Source of the DNA: Longimicrobium sp.
GTDB taxonomy: Bacteria; Gemmatimonadota; Gemmatimonadetes; Longimicrobiales; Longimicrobiaceae
Assembly (NCBI GenBank): GCA_036377595.1
Contig: DASUYB010000040.1
Coordinates: 1 to 56,201 of the forward strand
DNA: 56,201 bases
Direction of reading: 5' to 3'
In this document: positions 50,156 through 56,201 of the stretch, in pieces
Position numbering within the stretch: position 1 is the first letter of the stretch
How the letters are laid out: every line of letters begins with the position of its first letter
Notes under the pieces: generated by a model
What the model saw: the letters and a program-made list of their open reading frames with translations, nothing else
Databases searched by the model: none
Told to the model about the DNA's origin: nothing
Program-made: the position numbers and the translations under genes

Positions 50156-51216
50156 GCGGTCCCCTGATCCACGCCAACTTCGTGGACGCGCTCGCGCTTC
50201 CCCGCCTGGTCCGGCTCCGCCCCAACCTGATCGGATTGGCCTTCCCCCTGATGAAGCTGCTCCCGGCGCGCTTCATCGTGCGCAAGGCGCTGGAGGAGGG
50301 CGAGCTGCGGCCGGGCGGCCTCATCGCCGAGACCACCTCCGGCACCTTCGGGCTGGCGCTGGCGATGGTGGCGCGGCTCGGCGGCCACCCGCTGACGCTG
50401 GTGAGCGACCCGGCCATCGACGCCCCGCTCGAGCGGCGGCTGGAAGACCTGGGCGCCACGGTGCACATCGTGCGCGAGCCGGGGCCCACCGGCGGCTTCC
50501 AGCAGGCGCGGCTCGCGGTGCTCGAGCAGGTGCTGGCCGAGCACCCGGGGAGCTTCTGCCCCCGCCAGTACAGCAATCCGCACAACCCGGAGAGCTACGC
50601 CCCCTGCGCCGAGCAGCTGGCCCACGCGGCGGGCGCCATCGACTGCCTGATCGGCACCGTGGGGTCGGGCGGGAGCGTGTGCGGGATCTCGTCGTACCTG
50701 CGGCTGATCTGCCCCGAGCTGACGGCGATCGGCGTGGACACGCACCGCAGCGTGATCTTCGGCCAGTCCGACGCCGGAAGCGGGCGGCTGCTGCGCGGGC
50801 TGGGGAACTCGCTGATGCCGCCGAACGTGGACCACTCGGCGTTCGACCTGGTGCACTGGGTGGGCGCGGCCGAGGCCTTCCGCGCCACGCGCCAGCTCCA
50901 CCGCGAGCACGCGCTCTTCATGGGCCCCACCAGCGGCGCGGCGTACCTGGTGGCCGAGTGGTGGGCGCGCGAGAACCCCGACCGGCTGGGCGCCGTGATC
51001 TTTCCCGACGAGGGGTACCGCTACCAGGACACCGTCTACGACGACGCCTGGCTGGAGGCGAAGGGGGCGCGCCTCGACGTGCTCCCGCGGGGGCCCGTGG
51101 AGTGGGAGCACCCCCACGACGGCCACGACCCGTGGGCGTTCTTCCGCTGGGGCCGCCGCTCGTACGCCGAGGTGATGGACCAGCCCGGCGCCAACCTGAG
51201 GCTGGTGCCGGCGTGA
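50152..51216 (+). CDS. cysteine-synthase-fold PLP enzyme, atypical
   Basis: 354 residues starting at a GTG within a GTGA overlap. The fold-type II PLP pattern is visible: TSGTFGLALAMVARLGG (62 onward; TSGNTG in cysteine synthase), the phosphate-binding GTVGSGGSVCG and a late PTSGAAYL. The usual SVKDR with the PLP lysine is absent. Alignment by spacing to the LRPGG block puts Lys35 (FPLMKLLPARF) in its place. It could replace a phosphate or acetate on a beta carbon with an amine or thiol, like SbnA or VioB; that is inference. The following ATP-grasp gene overlaps its stop codon. Confidence 0.82.
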   Translation: MSGPLIHANFVDALALPRLVRLRPNLIGLAFPLMKLLPARFIVRKALEEGELRPGGLIAETTSGTFGLALAMVARLGGHPLTLVSDPAIDAPLERRLEDLGATVHIVREPGPTGGFQQARLAVLEQVLAEHPGSFCPRQYSNPHNPESYAPCAEQLAHAAGAIDCLIGTVGSGGSVCGISSYLRLICPELTAIGVDTHRSVIFGQSDAGSGRLLRGLGNSLMPPNVDHSAFDLVHWVGAAEAFRATRQLHREHALFMGPTSGAAYLVAEWWARENPDRLGAVIFPDEGYRYQDTVYDDAWLEAKGARLDVLPRGPVEWEHPHDGHDPWAFFRWGRRSYAEVMDQPGANLRLVPA

Positions 51217-52493
51217 GCACGGCCCCCGCCGGAAAGGCGCTGCTCTTCGTCGAGAGCAACACCAGCGGAACGGGGCGGCTCTTCGCGCGCACCGCCCGGA
51301 GCATGGGCTTCCTCCCGGTGCTGATCACCGCCCGGCCCGGGAAGTACGCCTACCTCGCCGAGGAGGGCGCGCCGGAGGTGGTCGTGGTCCCGCGCGTCGA
51401 CGAGGACGAGCTGCACGCGCTGGTCGCCGCGCGCTGGGGCGGAGCCGCCGGGGTGGCCGGGATCACCTCCAGCTCCGAGTACTTCGTCGCCACCGCGGCG
51501 GCACTGGCGGCGCGCTTCGGCCTTCCCGGCCCGAGCGCGGAGTCCGTTCGCGCCGCGCGCGACAAGTCGCGGCAGCGCCAGGTGCTGGCCGCCGGCGGGA
51601 TCCCGGTCCCCGCCTTCCGCGCCGTCTCCTCGGCGCCCGAGGCCGTGGCCGCCGCGCGCGCGATCGGCTTTCCCGTGGTGGTCAAGCCGGTGGACGGGAG
51701 CGGGAGCGTGGGCGTGCGCGCCTGCGCCGACGAGGCCGAGGTCCGGGCCCACGCGGCGGCGCTCTTCGCCCGGGACGGCGAGGATCCCCGCGTCCTGGTG
51801 GAGTCGCTCGTGGCCGGCGACGAGTTCTCCGTCGAGGTCTTCTCCGGGCGGGTGGTGGGGATCACCCGCAAGCACCTGGGAGATCCGCCCTTCTTCGTCG
51901 AGGCGGGGCACGACTACCCGGCCGACGTCCCCGGGGAGGCCGCATCGGCGCTGGTCGACTCGGTGATGCGCGGGACGGCGCTCCTGGGCCTGGGGTGGGG
52001 CCCGCTCCACTGGGAGCTGCGGATCGACCGCGAGGGGCGCGCCGTGCCGATGGAGGTCAACCCGCGGCTGGCCGGCGGCTTCATCCCCGAGCTGGTGCGC
52101 CACGCCGAGGGGATCGACCTGATCCGCGAGACGCTGCGCCTGGTGGTGGGGCGGAAGCCGGGGCTGGTCCGGGCGCACCGGCGGCACGCCTCCATCCGCT
52201 TCCTCTTCGCGCCCGGCGCGGGGCGGCTGGCGGCGATCGAGGGGATGTCGGACGCGCTCAGCCGCCCCGACGTGGTGGAGGTGCGCGCGTACCGCCACGC
52301 CGGCGACGCGCTGTCCGTCCACGGCGACTTCCGCGACCGCATCGGCCACGTGGTCGCCTGCGCCCCGGAGGCCCGCTCGGCGTCACGCGCCGCGGAGCGC
52401 GCCCGCGACATCGTCCGCATCCGGGTCGACGCCCCCGCTCCCGCGGCCGACTCCACCGCGCCCCTGGTGGGCGCGGGAGAGGCGGCGGCGTGA
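51213..52493 (+). CDS. ATP-grasp ligase (amino-acid ligase type)
   Basis: 426 residues. It joins a carboxylate to an amine through an acyl phosphate. The ATP-grasp core has GFPVVVKPVDGSGSVGV (Lys158), EFSVEVF and the metal site MEVNPRLAGGFIPEL (Glu281, Asn283). The N-terminal part is a Rossmann-like pre-ATP-grasp domain (ALLFVESNTSGTG), as in carnosine-synthase and BacD-type ligases. The Ala/Pro-rich tail is probably disordered. It could form a dipeptide, or condense aspartate with a substrate before the lyase acts. The start GTG lies within GTGA. Confidence 0.88.
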   Translation: MSTAPAGKALLFVESNTSGTGRLFARTARSMGFLPVLITARPGKYAYLAEEGAPEVVVVPRVDEDELHALVAARWGGAAGVAGITSSSEYFVATAAALAARFGLPGPSAESVRAARDKSRQRQVLAAGGIPVPAFRAVSSAPEAVAAARAIGFPVVVKPVDGSGSVGVRACADEAEVRAHAAALFARDGEDPRVLVESLVAGDEFSVEVFSGRVVGITRKHLGDPPFFVEAGHDYPADVPGEAASALVDSVMRGTALLGLGWGPLHWELRIDREGRAVPMEVNPRLAGGFIPELVRHAEGIDLIRETLRLVVGRKPGLVRAHRRHASIRFLFAPGAGRLAAIEGMSDALSRPDVVEVRAYRHAGDALSVHGDFRDRIGHVVACAPEARSASRAAERARDIVRIRVDAPAPAADSTAPLVGAGEAAA

Positions 52494-54031
52494 GCGAGGA
52501 CACCGGGCGGATCCGCCGGGCGCTGGACCCGCGCGCGCGAAAGATCGTCTTCGGCGACGACGCCGGCCCGGCGATCCGCGACGAGCTCCCGTTCTACGTC
52601 CGCATCGACCGGGCGCACCTGACGATGCTGGTGGAGCGCGGGATCCTTGCCCCCGGGCGCGGGCGGCGGCTCCTGGCCGCGATGGACCGGCTCGTTGTGG
52701 AAGACTACGCGCCGCTGAAGGGGCGCGCGGCGCCGCGCGGGCTGTACCTCCTCTACGAAAGCTGGCTGGTCGAGACGCTGGGCGAGGAGACCGGCGGCGC
52801 GGTGCACCTGGCCCGCTCGCGCAACGACATCAACGCCACCGTCCTCCGGCTCCGGCTGCGGGAGCCGTACGGCCGCCTCCTCGGCGAGGTGCTCCGCCTG
52901 CTGGCCGTCCTGGTCCGCCGCGCCGAGCGCCATGCCGCCACCACGATGCCGGTCTACACGCACTACCAGGCGGCGCTCCCGGTCACCTTCGGGCACTACC
53001 TGGCCGGCGTGGCCCTGGCGCTCTTGCGCGACCTGCACGGGATCGAGGCCGCGGCCGCGGCCGCCGGCCTCGACCGCTGTCCGCTGGGCGCCGGCGCGGC
53101 GGGGGGAACCACGGTGCCGATCGACGCGGAGCGGACGGCGGCGCTCCTCGGCTTCGCCGAGGGCGTGCTGCACTCGATCGACGCGGTGGCCTCGCGCGAC
53201 CTGGTTCTCCGCCTCCTCTCGGCCGCGTCGGTCCTGGGCGTCACGCTCAGCCGGCTGGCGACCGACCTGCAGCTCTGGAGCACGGCGGAGTTCGGCCTGG
53301 TCTCCTTCCCCGACACCCTGGTCGGCTCCAGCTCGATGCTGCCGCAGAAGCGCAACGCCTTCCTCCTGGAGCACGTGCAGGGGCGGGCCGGGGCGCCGCT
53401 GGGGGCCTTCACCGCGGCCGCCGTGGCGATGCACGCCACGCCGTTCAGCAACTCGGTGGCCGTCGGCACCGAGGGGGTGCGGCCGCTCTGGGGCGCGCTG
53501 GAGGGGGTGACGGAGGCGGTGGTCCTCTCCCGCCTCGTCGTTGCCGGCGCCGAGCCGCGGCCGGAGCGGATGCGCCGGCGGGCGGACGAGGGGTTCACCG
53601 CCGCCACCGAGCTGGCCAACCGGCTGGTGCTGGAGACGGGGATGTCGTTCCGCCGGGCGCACCACCGCGTGGGCGAGCGGGTGACGGAGGCGGCCGCGCG
53701 CGGAGAGCCGCTGGCGGACGCGGCCGGCGCCCTCTTCCGCGAGCTGGGGATCGACGCGGACGCGGCCGGCCTGGACCCCGCCGCGGTCGCGGCGGCGGCG
53801 GCGCACGGCGGAGGGCCGGCCAAGGTCGCGCTGCGCCGCGCCGTTGCCGAGCTGCGGCGCGAGTGGTCGGCCGCCGCCCGCCGGCTCCACGCGCGCCGGG
53901 AACGGTGGCGCGAGGGCGACCGCGCCCTGGACGCCGCGGCGGCCGGGGTGCTGGCCGGCGAGCCTGCGCCCGACGACGCGCCGTCCGGGCCGATGGCGGC
54001 GCCGGCGACGGAGCCGGCCCCGGCGGGATGA
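52490..54031 (+). CDS. argininosuccinate-lyase-like enzyme
   Basis: 513 residues of the fumarase/aspartase superfamily. Signatures: HLARSRND at 106-113 (HTGRSRND in argininosuccinate lyase), THYQAALPVTFGHYLAG at 157-173, GAGAAGGTTVPID at 200-212 and the catalytic loop GSSSMLPQKRN at 279-289 (GSSIMPQKKN in the family). It would eliminate fumarate from an N-(dicarboxyethyl) compound to release an amine, amide or guanidine. No argininosuccinate synthase is present, and the motifs drift from housekeeping ArgH. The GTG start overlaps the ATP-grasp stop. The Ala/Pro-rich tail (last 45 residues) is unusual. Confidence 0.88.
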   Translation: MSEDTGRIRRALDPRARKIVFGDDAGPAIRDELPFYVRIDRAHLTMLVERGILAPGRGRRLLAAMDRLVVEDYAPLKGRAAPRGLYLLYESWLVETLGEETGGAVHLARSRNDINATVLRLRLREPYGRLLGEVLRLLAVLVRRAERHAATTMPVYTHYQAALPVTFGHYLAGVALALLRDLHGIEAAAAAAGLDRCPLGAGAAGGTTVPIDAERTAALLGFAEGVLHSIDAVASRDLVLRLLSAASVLGVTLSRLATDLQLWSTAEFGLVSFPDTLVGSSSMLPQKRNAFLLEHVQGRAGAPLGAFTAAAVAMHATPFSNSVAVGTEGVRPLWGALEGVTEAVVLSRLVVAGAEPRPERMRRRADEGFTAATELANRLVLETGMSFRRAHHRVGERVTEAAARGEPLADAAGALFRELGIDADAAGLDPAAVAAAAAHGGGPAKVALRRAVAELRREWSAAARRLHARRERWREGDRALDAAAAGVLAGEPAPDDAPSGPMAAPATEPAPAG

Positions 54032-54057
54032 CCGGGCGATCCGGAAAAAGATCTGGC

Positions 54058-54118
54058 TCACGCAGAACCGCGGAGGCAGCAGAGAACTCACCTCTGCTGC
54101 CTCCGCTGCTCTGCGTGA
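54058..54118. terminator. operon terminator, CTCACGCAGA repeat copy 2
   Basis: Outer arms TCACGCAGA (54058-54066) and TCTGCGTGA (54110-54118) enclose a perfect 15-base stem GCGGAGGCAGCAGAG (54070-54084) with CTCTGCTGCCTCCGC (54092-54106) and a 7-base loop. It begins 26 bases after the lyase stop codon. The outer sequence is shared with 34338-34413. Confidence 0.7.
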
Positions 54119-54168
54119 TACCGGAATCTGCGGATTAATTGTGCAATCAGACCAACAGAATGACTCAC

Positions 54169-54194
54169 ACGGAGGGAACGGAGGAAACGGAGGA
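54169..54194. repeat. ACGGAGGGA-type short direct repeats
   Basis: ACGGAGGGA, ACGGAGGAA and ACGGAGGAT follow each other just before the 3' junction of the group II intron. They form the 3' exon side. Confidence 0.5.
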
Positions 54195-54255
54195 TTTAGT
54201 AGAGTCGAGCTGGGGCGCCGTGGCGTGAATGCCCGGTTTCCCCAGCCCGCTCATC

Positions 54256-54288
<33 letters not shown>

Positions 54289-54299
54289 TCCGACTGGGT

Positions 54300-55626
54300 T
54301 CACGTCAAGGCATGCGAGGGCACCACCTGCCGACGCTTGTACAGTTGCACCAGGCCGAGACTCGACCGGAGCCACTGATTCCCAAAGCGTCGGGTCCCCC
54401 GCCCGGGGACCTTGTGGCGTCGCACCAGAAACCTCCGCAGCAGCATGCAGGAGTATTCGTCCAAGGACCGGTAGACGTCGCCGAGCGTCCCTACGCTGAA
54501 GTAGTTCGCCCAGCCTACCAGTCTCCGGTTCACCTCGGCCACGACCTCCCCTGAGCGGCCCTGGTTCCCCGGTCGCAGCACGGTGCGCAGCGACTGCTTG
54601 AAGCGCTTCACCCGCTTCTTCGAGGGCGTCACTCCCAGATACGTTCCACCGGTCCTCCGGACACCATCGGCCCGAAGGTATAGCCCAGAAAGTCGAAGCT
54701 CTCTTCCCGGGCGTACCGGAGGTGCGTCTTCTGCTCGTTCAGCCTCAGCCCAATGCGTTCGACGATCCACCGCAGCGACTTCAGCGCCGTTTCGGCGTCG
54801 AAGCGGTCGCGGCACAGGATGACCAGATCGTCGGCGTAGTTGATGATCCGCGCCCGCAGGTGCCGCTCCAGTCCGAACTTCTTCCACGCCTTCAGCAGGC
54901 GGTGGATGTAGACGTTGGCCAGCAGCGGCGAGATCACCCCACCCTGCGGGGTGCCCTCCCGCGAGCCTTCGCCTCCCGTTCTCAGCGTGTGCCCCCGGTC
55001 ATCCGTCTCCTCAGCCGGGGCCTTCAGCCACATCTTGATCAGACGCAGCATCTTGCCGTCGCTGACTCGCCGCGCGACCGACTGCATCAGCTCGCGGTGC
55101 GGGATCGTGTCGAAGTACTTCGACAGGTCCGCATCCACCACGTGTACTTCCCCGTGCTGGATCGCCCGATGCACCTCCTGCACTGCATCCAGCGCCCCAC
55201 GCTTCGGCCGGTAGCCATAGGCATTCGGCTCGAAGTCCGCCTCGAAGATCGGCTCCAGAACCAGCTTGGCGGCTTGCTGCACCACCCGGTCCCGAACCGT
55301 CGGGATTCCGAGCAGCCGCTCCCCGCCGTCCGGCTTGGGGATCCTCACCCGACGCACCGCCTCGGGCCTGTACTTCTCCTCTCGAAGGTCTGCCGCCAGA
55401 GCGGCCAGCCACGCCTCCAACCCTGATTCGTCAATGTCGGTGAACGTCACCCCGTCCACTCCCGCAGCCCCGCCGTTCGCACGGCACAGCCCATAGGCGT
55501 GCAACAGGATGTCCGCTCTCCAGACCTTGTCGTAGAGCAGGTAGAAGGATAGGCAGGCTCCCCCTTGGCCTTGAGGTAGAGCTTGTTCTGAAGGGTCCGA
55601 ATCTTCTCTGGAGTTTGCAGGCTCAC
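54300..55626 (-). pseudogene. group II intron reverse transcriptase/maturase, two frameshifts
   Basis: An LtrA-like maturase. It starts at a GTG at 55626 (GAGGAG upstream) as VSLQTPEKIRTLQNKLYLKA. A one-base loss near 55545-55550 shifts the frame before FYLLYDKVWRADI. The central part is intact: IPKPDGGERLLGIPT, YRPKRGALDAV, GTPQGGVISPLLANVYI and the active-site YADD. A second shift near 54650-54667 precedes RTGGTYLGVTPSKKRVKR and the maturase domain (GWANYFSVGTLGDVYRSLDE). No HNH endonuclease is present. Either an inactive copy or sequencing errors; the intron would then depend on a maturase elsewhere. Confidence 0.85.
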
Positions 55627-56111
55627 GCCAATCTCCTCTTCTCGCCTTCTTCCGAAGCGTCCCAGAAGCAGGGCCCCTTCCCTCCACCGGCATTACCCGG
55701 CTTCCCCGGTACTATGAGCCCCTCCGACGCCCGCACCGGCCGCTCGCTTTCCGAGCGTTGCGGAGCAGCGACCTCCACTCCGGCGCGGGCCTCCCGTGTT
55801 GCGTGCGCGCTCTGTGCTTGCGTGCCCTCCCCATTACCCCGGCGAGTCGCCCGGTCTGCGACGGTTGAAGATCCGGGCGCGGCGGCCTTCCCCGATTGGT
55901 AGGCGGGTCGGCACTCACATCCATCGTTTCGAGGCCTGCTCAGGGTTCACTCTCGTTGGGCCCGCACGCTCGCCAGCCTTCCCAAGGAAGACAGTTGTCC
56001 GGGCGGCTTCATCGCGATCCTCTGCAATGCGCCCGTAGCTACGGAGGTGTACCGTCAACTCCTCCGGCAGGACTTTCACCTGCTAGAACGCGCCGCCTTT
56101 GCACGGCGCAC

Positions 56112-56201
56112 CACCGAATCCGGAATACCGTTCGCGAACCGCCTGACTCGAGCTTCCTCTTGCTTCGGGGTTTTATCAACCCTTCATATCAAACTGGATC
56201 T
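56112..56201. other. 5' exon side of the intron
   Basis: About 90 bases with no recognised gene before the window ends. On the minus strand it ends GGTATTCCGGATTCGGTG immediately before the predicted intron start. Confidence 0.35.

Noticed and set aside
48117-54031. Reading the operon as arginine biosynthesis (argF plus argH)
   Set aside because: There is no argininosuccinate synthase, the OTC ornithine motif HCLP is changed to HDLP, the lyase motifs drift, and a kinase, PLP enzyme and ATP-grasp ligase are interleaved with overlapping starts.

Overview
The window is about 56.2 kb of very GC-rich bacterial chromosome. A 16S rRNA 5' end, a SusC/SusD outer-membrane pair, many secreted glycosidases and small precursor peptides with an L..L.V.(S/A)F leader together suggest a member of the Gemmatimonadota, probably the Longimicrobium lineage. 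This placement is inferred from gene content and recalled family features, not from a database search.

Left part (1-17 kb). The minus strand begins with the 5' end of a 16S rRNA gene. It is preceded by an array of at least four, possibly five, sigma70-type promoters. Next come a ROK-family repressor and, divergently, a plus-strand sugar locus: glucokinase, an SSS sodium/sugar symporter, a two-helix membrane protein and a secreted six-hairpin glycosidase. A di-haem cytochrome lipoprotein, a Gfo/Idh/MocA oxidoreductase, small hypothetical genes and phosphofructokinase follow. After these lie a tandem-duplicated non-coding block, a low-GC orphan gene and a second ROK repressor.

Centre (17.5-40 kb). 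This is an alpha-glucan utilisation region. On the minus strand, susC, susD, a lipoprotein alpha-amylase, a GH97 alpha-glucosidase of the SusB type, a glycogen-binding-fold esterase, a VOC protein, a GH13 alpha-glucosidase and an MFS sugar porter lie in series. A trehalase-like GH37 lipoprotein lies beside them, and GH2 and GH5-like secreted enzymes lie upstream. An inverted-repeat operator, TTTGTYA-N7-YRACAAA, occurs just downstream of the glucokinase promoter and twice in the susC leader. A degenerate copy lies upstream of the second ROK gene, so the two ROK paralogues probably link uptake, glucokinase and extracellular degradation in one regulon.

Right part (40-56 kb). Three small RiPP-like precursor peptides (one frameshifted) share a leader motif but have different Cys-containing cores. 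They are followed by a HExxHxxGxxH metalloprotease and a LamG/kelch protein, both without a signal peptide, a secreted Cys-tailed protein, and an IstB-like relic. The most striking feature is a tight five-gene operon (48117-54031). It encodes an OTC-fold carbamoyltransferase with an altered substrate motif, a PduX-like GHMP kinase, an atypical cysteine-synthase-fold PLP enzyme, an ATP-grasp ligase and an argininosuccinate-lyase-like protein; the last three junctions are 4-base GTGA overlaps. It looks like an undescribed amino-acid-derived natural-product pathway. A group II intron with a frameshifted maturase is inserted just beyond its terminator.

Intergenic spaces carry several families of dispersed inverted repeats. 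The region is mosaic: a catabolic locus, a biosynthetic operon and mobile elements.
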